Shown here piece after piece: positions 1-13,370 of a DNA stretch of 64,000 nucleotides (position 1 is the first letter of the stretch; the number at the start of each line of letters is the position of its first letter). The stretch is from Luidia sarsii. Taxonomy: Eukaryota; Echinodermata; Asteroidea; Paxillosida; Luidiidae. A program made the translations under genes and the position numbers. The stretch covers positions 8,830,566 to 8,894,565 of the forward strand of contig OX465115.1 in the NCBI GenBank assembly GCA_949987565.1, read 5' to 3'. Below the pieces are notes generated by a model. It had not been told where the DNA came from. It searched no databases and saw nothing but the letters and a program-made list of their open reading frames with translations.

Positions 1-381
1 AGATGTAGTCTAGAAACAACCTCCGGGGCCAAAATGCCATGACGCAATCGTGACGTCATCAAAATGCGTGTTTTTAAAACGCATATTTGCCAAAGGTCAA
101 TCGTCTCGAAATTTGCTAGGCATTTAGCTATTGGGCTAGACATTCTAAATCCTGAGTTTGGAAACAATCGACCATTGTTCAGAATTATTATGATTTTTTG
201 AATGTTATAATGAAGTCCCATACACTTTGTGCACGAAATATGCACGTGCGTTTTGGGGTAGAAATTGAGGTTCCGAGTTCGAATCCCGCTGATGTCAATA
301 TTTTTTTTTTTTTTTTTTTTTTTTAAGAGGCAGATGCGGAAAAGCGTTATGTTCTGTTAGCCAACAGACATAAATCTCTAG
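1..381 (+). repeat. R1 short unit, 5'-truncated by window start
   Basis: This is the 3' part of a short (A-type) R1 element. It carries the tRNA-T-arm-like module (around 270-297), a poly-T run, the subterminal motif GCGGAAAAGC, a hairpin TCTGTTAGCCAACAGA, 9 nt, then CTAG (378-381). The next unit starts directly after CTAG. No coding potential is seen; short ORFs are low-complexity lysine runs from poly-T and CTT tracts read on the other strand. Confidence 0.85.
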
Positions 382-2485
382 TTTTGTCTTCTTCTTCTTC
401 TTCTTCTTTTTCTGGTCGGAATTTTCCCATAGACAAAGCACAGGGTTTTTTCGGAGGGCACTTTTGCCATTGAACAAACTTTGATTTTTTCCAAACTTGA
501 CAAATGCATAGAACCCTTGCTGAAGTTGTGCACAGTTGTCTTTAAAACTTCATGACGTCACCATGTGTCACGTGACAGCGCTTTAAAGGGGCAAATTTCA
601 AATTGCAATAAAAGCAAAAAATTAATTTCGTTTTGTTCCAAGTTTGCACTATATCTAAGTTGGGAAAAGGTGTATCCAAAAATTGCCCTCATTTGATCGT
701 GACGTCATCTCATGAATATTAATGAGGTCATAAACTTTTAAGATTTTAACATTCAATTGAGCATATTTGGCCAACGGAGCAAGATTTTTTTATTGTTTTT
801 GTTTATATCTATTAGGGATGTAGTCTAGAAACACCCTCTGGGGCCAAAATGCCATGACGCAATCGTGACGTCATCAAAATGCGTGTTTTTAAAACACATA
901 TTTGCCAAAGGTCAATCGTCTCGAAATTTGGTGTGCAGGTAGCTATTGTGCTAGACATTCATAATCCTGAGTTGGGAATTAATTAACCATTGTTCAGAAT
1001 TGTTATGATTTTGTTCATATTATAATGTAGTCCCATACACTTTGTGCGCATAATATGCACGTGCTTTAAAGGGGCAACTTGTACACTACACTGTAGTCAT
1101 TAATTATGGATTCACGTAGGTAGATCTAAACTTCAGACGAAGATTACTACCTGAACGAAGAAGAAATCGTATTTTTATTTTGTCTTCAACCGACTCAACA
1201 TATACCCTGGATTGAAAATATCAAAACATATTTCCGGAATTTCCTTTGTTTTTCATTGTTTAGGTTTTTTTTATACTAAGGGCCATAGGTTTGTGTACAA
1301 ATTAGCTGTGAAATCCATTAAGGGCCTAATATCAAATACAAATGGCTTCAAACTTGGCACATACTTAGGTTAGTAGATGGAGATTCATTGCAAAAAGTGA
1401 GATCTTCATGACGTCACCACGTGTCACGTGACAGCGCTTTAAAGGGGCAAATTTCAAACTCAAATAAAAGCAAAAATGCAAATTCGTTTGGTTTCAATTT
1501 TGCAGCATATCTAAGTTGGGAAAAGATGTATCCAAAAATTGCCCTCATTTGATCGTGACGTCATCTCATGAATATTAATGAGGTCATAAACGTTTCAGAT
1601 TTTAACATTAAATTGAGCATATTTGGCAAACGGAGCAAGATTTTTTTCATTTTTTCGTTTATATCTAATGGGGATGTAGTTTAGAAACACCCTCCGGGAA
1701 CAAAATGTCATGACGTAATCATGACGTCATCAAAATGCGTGATTTTAAAGCACATATTAGCCAATGGTCAATCTTCTCGAAATTTGGTGGCCAGTTAGCT
1801 ATTGGGCTAGACATCTTAAATCCTGAGTATGGAACCGATTAAACATTGTTTTGAATTATTATGATTTGTTAAATATCATTTCTTAGTCCCATAGACTTTG
1901 TGCACGATACGTTGGTGTGCCTTTTGGGGTAGGAATGTATGGTACAGGTTCGAAACAGAGTTGCCACCTTCATGAACTCAATCAAAACGATGCTAAAAGG
2001 GGTTTACACCAATATACAGTAAAACTGTGTTTTTTTTCGTTTGTTTGTGCTTGAGTTGTCACGTGACCACCCTTAAAAGGGCCAACCTGGCATGTGCAAT
2101 CACGCCACGATCTTAGATCCCGCAGGATCGATATTTAGCATATATCTAAGTTGGGCAACAATGTATCTAAATATTGCAATAATTATGATGATGAGGTCAT
2201 CTCATGAATATTAATGAGGTAATAAAAAAATGATATTAAATCAATGGTTAACTCCCTTGTTGTGCTGTTGCTAGCGCATATACTGTAGCATGTGAGAGGA
2301 GTTTCAGGGACCAATTAGGTTTCATGACCTTCCTTATGTCATGTGACCCTTTCCTCCGGTCAAGACCGGAAGTACTGTAGTAATCATGCATGTGCTACTG
2401 GTTTTCAGATTTTCAACTTGGTCTTTCTTCGGGGAAAAAAAAAGGAAAAGCTACACGTTCTGTTACAACAGACGTATGTTTCTAG
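382..2485 (+). repeat. R1 tandem unit 1 (2.1 kb)
   Basis: First complete unit of the head-to-tail array. It begins with T-rich sequence and a (CTT)n tract with no 5' hairpin, then has three related sub-domains. A starts near 430, B near 1405 and C near 2055, and each repeats shared modules: CACGTG plus CTTTAAAGGGG, 'AAGTTGGGAAAAGG', TGACGTCATCTCATGAATA, and 'ATGACGCAATCGTGACGTCA'. The unit ends with GGAAAAGCT, hairpin TCTGTTACAACAGA, 9 nt, and CTAG (2482-2485). Confidence 0.9.
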
Positions 2486-4659
2486 TTTTTTAGCTTTTCC
2501 GTTCCATACGGAAAAGCTATTGTTCTTGTTCTGATTTTTTTTTTTTGTCTTCTTCTTCTTCTTCTTCTTCTTCTTCTTCTTCTTCTTCTTTTTCTGGTCG
2601 GAATTTTCCCATAGACAAAGCACAGGGTTTTTTCGGAGGGCACTTTTGCCATTGAACAAACTTTGATTTTTTCCAAACTTGACAAATGCATAGAACCCTT
2701 GCTGAAGTTGTGCACAGTTGTTTTTAAAACTTCATGACGTCACCATGTGTCACGTGACAGCGCTTTAAAGGGGAAAATTTCAAATTGCAATAAAAGCAAA
2801 AAATTAATTTCGTGTGGTTCCAAGTTTGCACTAAATCTAAGTTGGGAAAAGGTGTATCCAAAAATTGCCCTCATTTGATCGTGACGTTATCTCATGAATA
2901 TTAATGAGGTCATAAACTTTTAAGATTTTAACATTCAATTGAGCATATTTGGCCAACGGAGCAAGATTTTTTTATTGTTTTTGTTTATATCTATTAGGGA
3001 TGTAGTCTAGAAACACCCTCTGGGGCCAAAATGCCATGACGCAATCGTGACGTCATCAAAATGCGTGTTTTTAAAACACATATTTGCCAAAGGTCAATCG
3101 TCTCGAAATTTGGTGTGCAGGTAGCTATTGTGCTAGACATTCATAATCCTGAGTTGGGAATTAATTAACCATTGTTCAGAATTGTTATGATTTTGTTCAT
3201 ATTATAATGTAGTCCCATACACTTTGTGCGCATAATATGCACGTGCTTTAAAGGGGCAACTTGTACACTACACTGTAGTCATTAATTATGGATTCACGTA
3301 GGTAGATCTAAACTTCAGACGAAGATTACTACCTGAACGAAGAAGAAATCGTATTTTTATTTTGTCTTCAACCGACTCAACATATACCCCGGATTAAAAA
3401 TATCAAAACATATTTCCGGAATTTCCTTTGTTTTTCATTGTTTAGGTTTTTTATACTAAGGGCCATAGGTTTGTGTACAAATTAGCTGTGAAATCCATTA
3501 AGGGCCTAATATCAAATACAAATGGCTTCAAACTTGGGACATACTTAGGTTAGTAGATGGAGATTCATTGCAAAAAGTGAGATCTTCATGACGTCACCAC
3601 GTGTCACGTGACAGCGCTTTAAAGGGGCAAATTTCAAACTCAAATAAAAGCAAAAATGCAAATTCGTTTGGTTTCAATTTTGCAGCATATCTAAGTTGGG
3701 AAAATATGTATCCAAAAATTGCCCTCATTTGATCGTGACGTCATCTCATGAATATTAATGAGGTCATAAACTTTTAAGATTTTAACATTAAATTGAGCAT
3801 ATTTGGCAAACGGAGCCAGATTTTTTTTCATTTTTTCGTTTATATCTAATGGGGATGTAGTTTATAAACACCCTCCGGGAACAAAATGTCATGACGTAAT
3901 CATGACGTCATCAAAATGCGTGATTTTAAAGCACATATTAGCCAATGGTCAATCTTCTCGAAATTTGGTGGCCAGTTAGCTATTGGGCTAGACATCTTAA
4001 ATCCTGAGTATGGAACCGATTAAACATTGTTTTGAATTATTATGATTTGTTAAATATCATTTCTTAGTCCCATAGACTTTGTGCACGATACGTTGGTGTG
4101 CCTTTTGGGGTAGGAATGGATGGTACAGGTTCGAAACAGAGTTGCCACCTTCATGAACTCAATCAAAACGATGCTAAAAGGGGTTTACACCAATATACAG
4201 TAAAACTGTGTTTTTTTTCGTTTGTTTGTGCTTGAGTTGTCACGTGACCACCCTTTAAAGGGCCAACCTGGCATGTGCAATCACGCCACGATCTTAGATC
4301 CCGCAGGATCGATATTTAGCATATATCTAAGTTGGGCAACAATGTATCCAAATATTGCAATAATTATGATGATGAAGTCATCTCATGAATATTAATGAGG
4401 TAATAAAAAAACGATATTAAATCAATGGTTAACTCCCTTGTTGTGCTGTTGCTAGCGCATATAGCATGTGAGAGGAGTTTCAGGGACCAATTAGGTTTCA
4501 TGACCTTCCTCATGTCATGTGACCCCTTCCTCCGCTCCAGACCGGAAGTACTGTAGTAATCATGCATGTGCTACTGGTTTTCAGATTTTCAACTTGGTCT
4601 TTCTTCGGGAAAAAAAAGGAAAAGCTACACGTTCTGTTACAACAGACGTATGTTTCTAG
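2486..4659 (+). repeat. R1 tandem unit 2 (2.17 kb)
   Basis: Complete R1 unit with one 5' hairpin (2492-2518), the longest-looking (CTT)n tract of the array (around 2549-2591), domains A, B and C, and a 3' end at CTAG (4656-4659). It contains five TGACGTCA palindromes (near 2735, 3047, 3589, 3736, 3903) and five CACGTG palindromes. It differs from neighbouring units by scattered substitutions and small indels only, so the array is recent or homogenised. Confidence 0.92.
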
Positions 4660-6822
4660 TTAGCTTTTCCGTTCCATACGGAAAAGCTATTGTTCTTGTT
4701 CTGATTTTTTTTTTTTGTCTTCTTCTTCTTCTTCTTCTTCTTCTTCTTCTTCTTTTTCTGGTCGGAATTTTCCCCTAGACAAAGCACAGGGTTTTTTCGG
4801 AGGGCACTTTTGCCATTGAACAAACTTTGATTTTTTCCAAACTTGACAAATGCATAGAACCCTTGCTGAAGTTGTGCACAGTTGTTTTTAAAACTTCATG
4901 ACGTCACCATGTGTCACGTGACAGCGCTTTAAAGGGGCAAATTTCAAATTGCAATGAAAGCAAAAAATTAATTTCGTTTGGTTCCAAGTTTGCACTATAT
5001 CTAAGTTGGGAAAAGGTGTATCCAAAAATTGCCCTCATTTGACCGTGACGTCATCTCATGAATATTAATGAGGTCATAAACTTTTAAGATTTTAACATTC
5101 AATTGAGCATATTTGGCCAACGGAGCAAGATTTTTTTATTGTTTTTGTTTATATCTATTAGGGATGTAGTCTAGAAACACCCTCTGGGGCCAAAATGCCA
5201 TGACGCAATCGTGACGTCATCAAAATGCGTGTTTTTAAAACACATATTTGCCAAAGGTCAATCGTCGCAAAATTTGGTGTGCAGGTAGCTATTGTGCTAG
5301 ACATTCATAATCCTGAGTTGGGAATTAATTAACCATTGTTCAGAATTGTTATGATTTTGTTCATATTATAATGTAGTCCCATACACTTTGTGCGCATAAT
5401 ATGCACGTGCTTTAAAGGGGCAACTTGTACACTACACTGTAGTCATTAATTATGGATTCACGTAGGTAGATCTAAACTTCAGACGAAGATTACTACCTGA
5501 ACGAAGAAGAAATCGTATTTTTATTTTGTCTTCAACCGACTCAACATATACCCCGGATTGAAAATATCAAAACATATTTCCGGAATTTCCTTTGTTTTTC
5601 ATTGTTTAGGTTTTTTTATACTAAGGGCCATAGGTTTGTGTACAAATTAGCTGTGAAATCCATTAAGGGCCTAATATCAAATACAAATGGCTTCAAACTT
5701 GGCACATACTTAGGTTAGTAGATGGAGATTCATTGCAAAAAGTGATATCTTCATGACGTCACCACGTGTCACGTGACAGCGCTTTAAAGGGGCAAATTTC
5801 AAACTCAAATAAAAGCAAAAATGCAAATTCGTTTGGTTTCAATTTTGCAGCATATCTAAGTTGGGAAAAGATGTATCCAAAAATTGCCCTCATTTGATCG
5901 TGACGTCATCTCATGAATATTAATGAGGTCATAAACTTTTAAGATTTTAACATTAAATTGAGCATATTTGGAAAACGGAGCAAGATTTTTTTCATTTTTT
6001 CGTTTATATCTAATGGGGATGTAGTTAAGAAACACCCTCCGGGAACAAAATGTCATGACGCAATCATGACGTCATCAAAATGCGTGATTTTAAAGCACAT
6101 ATTAGCCAATGGTCAATCTTCTCGAAATTTGGTGGCCAGTTAGCTATTGGTCTAGACATCTTAAATCCTGAGTATGGAACCGATTAAACATTGTTTTGAA
6201 TTATTATGATTTGTTAAATATCATTTCTTAGTCCCATAGACTTTGTGCACGATACGTTGGTGTGCCTTTTGGGGTAGGAATGGATGGTACAGGTTCGAAA
6301 CAGAGTTGCCACCTTCATGAACTCAATCAAAACGATGCTAAAAGGGGTTTACACCAATATACAGTAAAACTGGTTTTTTTCGTTTGTTTGTGCTTGAGTT
6401 GTCACGTGACCACCCTTTAAAGGGCCAACCTGGCATGTGCAATCACGCCACGATCTTAGATCCCGCAGGATCGATATTTAGCATATATCTAAGTTGGGCA
6501 ACAATGTATCCAAATATTGCAATAATTATGATGATGAGGTCATCTCATGAATATTAATGAGGTAATAAAAAAACGATATTAAATCAATGGTTAACTCCCT
6601 TGTTGTGCTGTTGCTAGCGCATATAGCATGTGAGAGGAGTTTCAGGGACCAATTAGGTTTCATGACCTTCTTCATGTCATGTGACCCTTTCCTCCGGTCC
6701 AGACCGGAAGTACTGTAGTAATCATGCATGTGCTACTGGTTTTCAGATTTTCAACTTGGTCTTTCTTCGGGAAAAAAAAAGGAAAAGCTACACGTTCTGT
6801 TACAACAGACGTATGTTTCTAG
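4660..6822 (+). repeat. R1 tandem unit 3 (2.16 kb)
   Basis: Complete R1 unit with a single 5' hairpin (4662-4688), (CTT)n, domains A, B and C, and terminal CTAG (6819-6822). It shares private variants with unit 4, for example 'GTCGCAAAATTTGG' where other units have 'GTCTCGAAATTTGG', and 'TTTGACCGTGACG'. This suggests units 3 and 4 are a local duplication. Confidence 0.92.
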
Positions 6823-9086
6823 TTAGCTTTTCCGTTCCATACGGAAAAGCTATTGTTCTTGTTCTGATTTTTTTTTTAGCTTTTCCGTTCCATACGGAAA
6901 AGCTATTGTTCTTGTTCTGATTTTTAGCTTTTCCGTTCCATACGGAAAAGCTATTGTTCTTGTTCTGATTTTTTTTTTTTGTCTTCTTCTTCTTCTTCTT
7001 CTTCTTCTTCTTCTTCTTTTTCTGGTCGGAATTTTCCCCTAGACAAAGCACAGGGTTTTTTCGGAGGGCACTTTTGCCATTGAACAAACTTTGATTTTTT
7101 CCAAACTTGACAAATGCATAGAACCCTTGCTGAAGTTGTGCACAGTTGTTTTTAAAACTTCATGACGTCACCATGTGTCACGTGACAGCGCTTTAAAGGG
7201 GCAAATTTCAAATTGCAATGAAAGCAAAAAATTAATTTCGTTTGGTTCCAAGTTTGCACTATATCTAAGTTGGGAAAAGGTGTATCCAAAAATTGCCCTC
7301 ATTTGACCGTGACGTCATCTCATGAATATTAATGAGGTCATAAACTTTTAAGATTTTAACATTCAATTGAGCATATTTGGCCAACGGAGCAAGATTTTTT
7401 TATTGTTTTTGTTTATATCTATTAGGGATGTAGTCTAGAAACACCCTCTGGGGCCAAAATGCCATGACGCAATCGTGACGTCATCAAAATGCGTGTTTTT
7501 AAAACACATATTTGCCAAAGGTCAATCGTCGCAAAATTTGGTGTGCAGGTAGCTATTGTGCTAGACATTCATAATCCTGAGTTGGGAATTAATTAACCAT
7601 TGTTCAGAATTGTTATGATTTTGTTCATATTATAATGTAGTCCCATACACTTTGTGCGCATAATATGCACGTGCTTTAAAGGGGCAACTTGTACACTACA
7701 CTGTAGTCATTAATTATGGATTCACGTAGGTAGATCTAAACTTCAGACGAAGATTACTACCTGAACGAAGAAGAAATCGTATTTTTATTTTGTCTTCAAC
7801 CGACTCAACATATACCCCGGATTGAAAATATCAAAACATATTTCCGGAATTTCCTTTGTTTTTCATTGTTTAGGTTTTTTTATACTAAGGGCCATAGGTT
7901 TGTGTACAAATTAGCTGTGAAATCCATTAAGGGCCTAATATCAAATACAAATGGCTTCAAACTTGGCACATACTTAGGTTAGTAGATGGAGATTCATTGC
8001 AAAAAGTGATATCTTCATGACGTCACCACGTGTCACGTGACAGCGCTTTAAAGGGGCAAATTTCAAACTCAAATAAAAGCAAAAATGCAAATTCGTTTGG
8101 TTTCAATTTTGCAGCATATCTAAGTTGGGAAAAGATGTATCAAAAAATTGCCCTCATTTGATCGTGACGTCATCTCATGAATATTAATGAGGTCATAAAC
8201 TTTTAAGATGTTAACATTAAATTGAGCATATTTGGCAAACGGAGCAAGATTTTTTTCATTTTTTCGTTTATATCTAATGGGGATGTAGTTTAGAAACACC
8301 CTCCGGGAACAAAATGTCATGACGCAATCGTGACGTCATCAAAATGCGTGATTTCAAAGCACATATTAGCCAATGGTCAATCTTCTCGAAATTTGGTGGC
8401 CAGTTAGCTATTGGGCTAGACATCTTAAATCCTGAGTATGGAACCGATTAAACATTGTTTTGAATTATTATGATTTGTTAAATATCATTTCTTAGTCCCT
8501 TAGACTTTGTGCACGATACGTTGGTGTGCCTTTTGGGGTAGGAATGGATGGTACAGGTTCGAAACAGAGTTGCCACCTTCATGAACTCAATCAAAACGAT
8601 GCTAAAAGGGGTTTACACCAATATACAGTAAAACTGTTTTTTTTTGTTTGTTTGTGCTTGAGTTGTCACGTGACCACCCTTTAAAGGGCCAACCTGGCAT
8701 GTGCAATCACGCCACGATCTTAGATCCCGCAGGAGCGATATTTAGCATATATCTAAGTTGGGCAACAATGTATCCAAATATTGCAATAATTATGATGATG
8801 AGGTCATCTTATGAATATTAATGAGGTAATAAAAAAACGATATTAAATCAATGGTTAACTCCCTTGTTGTGCTGTTGCTAGCGCATATAGCATGTGAGAG
8901 GAGTTTCAGGGACCAATTAGGTTTCATGACCTTCCTCATGTCATGTGACCCTTTCCTCCGGTCCAGACCGGAAGTACTGTAGTAATCATGCATGTGCTAC
9001 TGGTTTTCAGATTTTCAACTTGGTCTTTCTTCGGGAAAAAAAAAGGAAAAGCTACACGTTCTGTTACAACAGACGTATGTTTCTAG
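6823..9086 (+). repeat. R1 tandem unit 4 with triplicated 5' hairpin (2.26 kb)
   Basis: Complete R1 unit that is about 100 bp longer than its neighbours because the 5' hairpin module is present three times in tandem (6825-6851, 6878-6904, 6926-6952), each followed by the tail CTATTGTTCTTGTTCTG and a T run. It is otherwise like unit 3 in domain A. It ends at CTAG (9083-9086). Confidence 0.92.
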
Positions 9087-11206
9087 TTTTGTCTTCTTCT
9101 TCTTCTTCTTCTTCTTCTTCTTCTTCTTCTTCTTTTTCTGGTCGGAATTTTCCCATAGACAAAGCACAGGGTTTTTTCGGAGGGCACTTTTGCCATTGAA
9201 CAAACTTTGATTTTTTCCAAACTTGACAAATGCATAGAACCCTTGCTGAAGTTGTGCACAGTTGTTTTTAAAACTTCATGACGTCACCATGTGTCACGTG
9301 ACAGCGCTTTAAAGGGGCAAATTTCAAATTGCAATAAAAGCAAAAAATTAATTTCGTTTGGTTCCAAGTTTGCACTATATCTAAGTTGGGAAAAGGTGTA
9401 TCCAAAAATTGCCCTCATTTGATCGTGACGTCATCTCATGAATATTAATGAGGTCATAAACTTTTAAGATTTTAACATTCAATTGAGCATATTTGGCCAA
9501 CGGAGCAAGATTTTTTTATTGTTTTTGTTTATATCTATTAGGGATGTAGTCTAGAAACACCCTCTGGGGCCAAAATGCCATGACGCAATCGTGACGTCAT
9601 CAAAATGCGTGTTTTTAAAACACATATTTGCCAAAGGTCAATCGTCTCGAAATTTGGTGTGCAGGTAGCTATTGTGCTAGACATTCATAATCCTGAGTTG
9701 GGAATTAATTAACCATTGTTCAGAATTGTTATGATTTTGTTCATATTATAATGTAGTCCCATACACTTTGTGCGCATAATATGCACGTGCTTTAAAGGGG
9801 CAACTTGTACACTACACTGTAGTCATTAATTATGGATTCACTTAGGTAGATCTAAACTTCAGACGAAGATTACTACCTGAACGAAGAAGAAATCGTATTT
9901 TTATTTTGTCTTCAACCGACTCAACATATACCCCGGATTGAAAATATCAAAACATATTTCCGGAATTTCCTTTGTTTTTCATTGTTTAGGTTTTTTATAC
10001 TAAGGGCCATAGGTTTGTGTACAAATTAGCTGTGAAATCCATTAAGGGCCTAATATCAAATACAAATGGCTTCAAACTTGGGACATACTTAGGTTAGTAG
10101 ATGGAGATTCATTGCAAAAAGTGAGATCTTCATGACGTCACCACGTGTCACGTGACAGCGCTTTAAAGGGGCAAATTTCAAACTCAAATAAAAGCAAAAA
10201 TGCAAATTCGTTTGGTTTCAATTTTGCAGCATATCTAAGTTGGGAAAATATGTATCCAAAAATTGCCCTCATTTGATCGTGACGTCATCTCATGAATATT
10301 AATGAGGTCATAAACTTTTAATATTTTAACATTAAATTGAGCATATTTGGCAAACGGAGCAAGATTTTTTTTCATTTTTTCGTTTATATCTAATGGGGAT
10401 GTAGTTTAGAAACACCCTCCGGGAACAAAATGTCATGACGTAATCATGACGTCATCAAAATGCGTGATTTTAAAGCACATATTATTAGCCAATGGTCAAT
10501 CTTCTCGAAATTTGGTGGCCAGTTAGCTATTGGGCTAGACATCTTAAATCCTGAGTATGGAACCGATTAAACATTGTTTTGAATTATTATGATTTGTTAA
10601 ATATCATTTCTTAGTCCCATAGACTTTGTGCACGATACGTTGGTGTGCCTTTTGGGGTAGGAATGGATGGTACAGGTTCGAAACAGAGTTGCCACCTTCA
10701 TGAACTCAATCAAAACGATGCTTAAAGGGGTTTACACCAATGTACAGTAAAACTGTGTTTTTTGTCGTTTGTTTGTGCTTGAGTTGTCACGTGACCACCC
10801 TTTAAAGGGCCAACCTGGCATGTGCAATCACGCCACGATCTTAGATCCCGCAGGATCGATATTTAGCATATATCTAAGTTGGGCAACAATGTATCCAAAT
10901 ATTGCAATAATTATGATGATGAGGTCATCTCATGAATATTAATGAGGTAATAAAAAAACGATATTAAATCAATGGTTAACTCCCTTGTTGTGCTGTTGCT
11001 AGCGCATATAGCATGTGAGAGGAGTTTCAGGGACCAATTAGGTTTCATGACCTTCCTCATGTCATGTGACCCCTTCCTCCGGTCCAGACCGGAAGTACTG
11101 TAGTAATCATGCATGTGCTACTGGTTTTCAGATTTTCAACTTGGTCTTTCTTCGGGAAAAAAAAGGAAAAGCTACACGTTCTGTTACAACAGACGTATGT
11201 TTCTAG
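9087..11206 (+). repeat. R1 tandem unit 5, no 5' hairpin (2.12 kb)
   Basis: Complete R1 unit that lacks the 5' hairpin. CTAG of unit 4 is followed directly by TTTTGTCTTCTTCTTC. Domains A, B and C are intact, and it ends at CTAG (11203-11206). Together with unit 1 it shows that the hairpin is a removable cassette and not a fixed part of the unit. Confidence 0.92.
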
Positions 11207-13370
11207 TTAGCTTTTCCGTTCCATACGGAAAAGCTATTGTTCTTGTTCTGATTTTTTTTTTTTGTCTTCTTCTTCTTCTTCTTCTTCTTCTTCTTCTTCT
11301 TTTTCTGGTCGGAATAATCCCATAGACAAAGCACAGGGTTTTTTCGGAGGGCACTTTTGCCATTGAACAAACTTTGATTTTTTTCAAACTTGACAAATGC
11401 ATAGAACCCTTGCTGAAGTTGTGCACAGTTGTCTTTAAAACTTCATGACGTCACCATGTGTCACGTGACAGTGCTTTAAAGGGGCAAATTTCAAATTGCA
11501 ATAAAAGCAAAAAATTAATTTCGTTTTGTTCCAAGTTTGCACTATATCTAAGTTGGGAAAAGGTGTATCCAAAAATTGCCCTCATTTGATCGTGACGTCA
11601 TCTCATGAATATTAATGAGGTCATAAACTTTTAAGATTTTAACATTCAATTGAGCATATTTGGCCAACGGAGCAAGATTTTTTTACTGTTTTTGTTTATA
11701 TCTATTAGGGATGTAGTCTAGAAACACCCTCTGGGGCCAAAATGGCATGACGCAATCGTGACGTCATCAAAATGCGTGTTTTTAAAACACATATTTGCCA
11801 AAGGTCAATCGTCTCTAAATTTGGTGTGCAGGTAGCTATTGTGCTAGAAATTCATAATCCTGAGTTGGGAATTAATTAACCATTGTTCAGAATTGTTATG
11901 ATTTTGTTCATATTATAATGTAGTCCCATACACTTTGTGCGCATAATATGCACGTGCTTTAAAGGGGCAACTTGTACACTACACTGTAGTCATTAATTGT
12001 GGATTCACGTAGGTAGATCTAAACTTCAGACGAAGATTACTACCTGAACGAAGAAGAAATCGTATTTTTATTTTGTCTTCAACCGACTCAACATATACCC
12101 CGAATTGAAAATATCAAAACATATTTCCGGAATTTCCTTTGTTTTTCATTGTTTAGGTTTTTTTATACTAAGGGCCATAGGTTTGTGTACAAATTAGCTG
12201 TGAAATCCATTAAGGGCCTAATATCAAATACAAATGGCTTCAAACTTGGCACATACTTAGGTTAGTAGATGGAGATTCATTGCAAAAAGTGAGATCTTCA
12301 TGACGTCACCACGTGTCACGTGACAGCGCTTTAAAGGGGCAAATTTCAAACTCAAATAAAAGCAAAAATGCAAATTCGTTTGGTTTCAATTTTGCAGCAT
12401 ATCTAAGTTGGGAAAAGATGTATCAAAAAATTGCCCTCATTTGATCGTGACGTCATCTCATGAATATTAATGAGGTCATAAACTTTTAAGATGTTAACAT
12501 TAAATTGAGCATATTTGGCAAACGGAGCAAGATTTTTTTCATTTTTTCGTTTATATCTAATGGGGATGTAGTTTAGAAACACCCTCCGGGAACAAAATGT
12601 CATGACGCAATCGTGACGTCATCAAAATGCGTGATTTTAAAGCACATATTAGCCAATGGTCAATCTTCTCGAAATTTTGTGGCCAGTTAGCTATTGGGCT
12701 AGACATCTTAAATCCTGAGTATGGAACCGATTAAACATTGTTTTGAATTATTATGATTTGTTAAATATCATTTCTTAGTCCCTTAGACTTTGTGCACGAT
12801 ACGTTGGTGTGCCTTTTGGGGTAGGAATGGATGGTACAGGTTCGAAACAGAGTTGCCACCTTCATGAACTCAATCAAAACGATGCTAAAAGGGGTTTACA
12901 CCAATATACAGTAAAACTGTGTTTTTTTGTTTTTTTTGTGCTTGAGTTGTCACGTGACCACCCTTTAAAGGGCCAACCTGGCATGTGCAATCACGCCACG
13001 ATCTTAGATCCCGCAGGAGCGATATTTAGCATATATCTAAGTTGGGCAACAATGTATCCAAATATTGCAATAATTATGATGATGAGGTCATCTTATGAAT
13101 ATTAATGAGGTAATAAAAAAACGATATTAAATCAATGGTTAACTCCCTTGTTGTGCTGTTGCTAGCGCATATAGCATGTGAGAGGAGTTTCAGGGACCAA
13201 TTAGGTTTCATGACCTTCCTCATGTCATGTGACCCTTTCCTCCGGTCCAGACCGGAAGTACTGTAGTAATCATGCATGTGCTACTGGTTTTCAGATTTTC
13301 AACTTGGTCTTTCTTCGGGAAAAAAAAAGGAAAAGCTACACGTTCTGTTACAACAGACGTATGTTTCTAG
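11207..13370 (+). repeat. R1 tandem unit 6 (2.16 kb)
   Basis: Last complete three-domain unit. It has a 5' hairpin (11209-11235), (CTT)n, domains A, B and C, and terminal CTAG (13367-13370). It shares variants in domains B and C with unit 4, such as 'GATGTTAACATT' and 'CATCTTATGAATATTAATG', so exchange or duplication skipped a unit. That pattern suggests rolling-circle copying or unequal crossing-over. Confidence 0.9.

Noticed and set aside
382..13370. Recurring 60-98 residue ORFs in each R1 unit, with poly-Lys or MHDYYSTSG-type starts
   Set aside because: They recur only because the DNA repeat recurs, are broken by indels between units, overlap (CTT)n tracts and show no domain.
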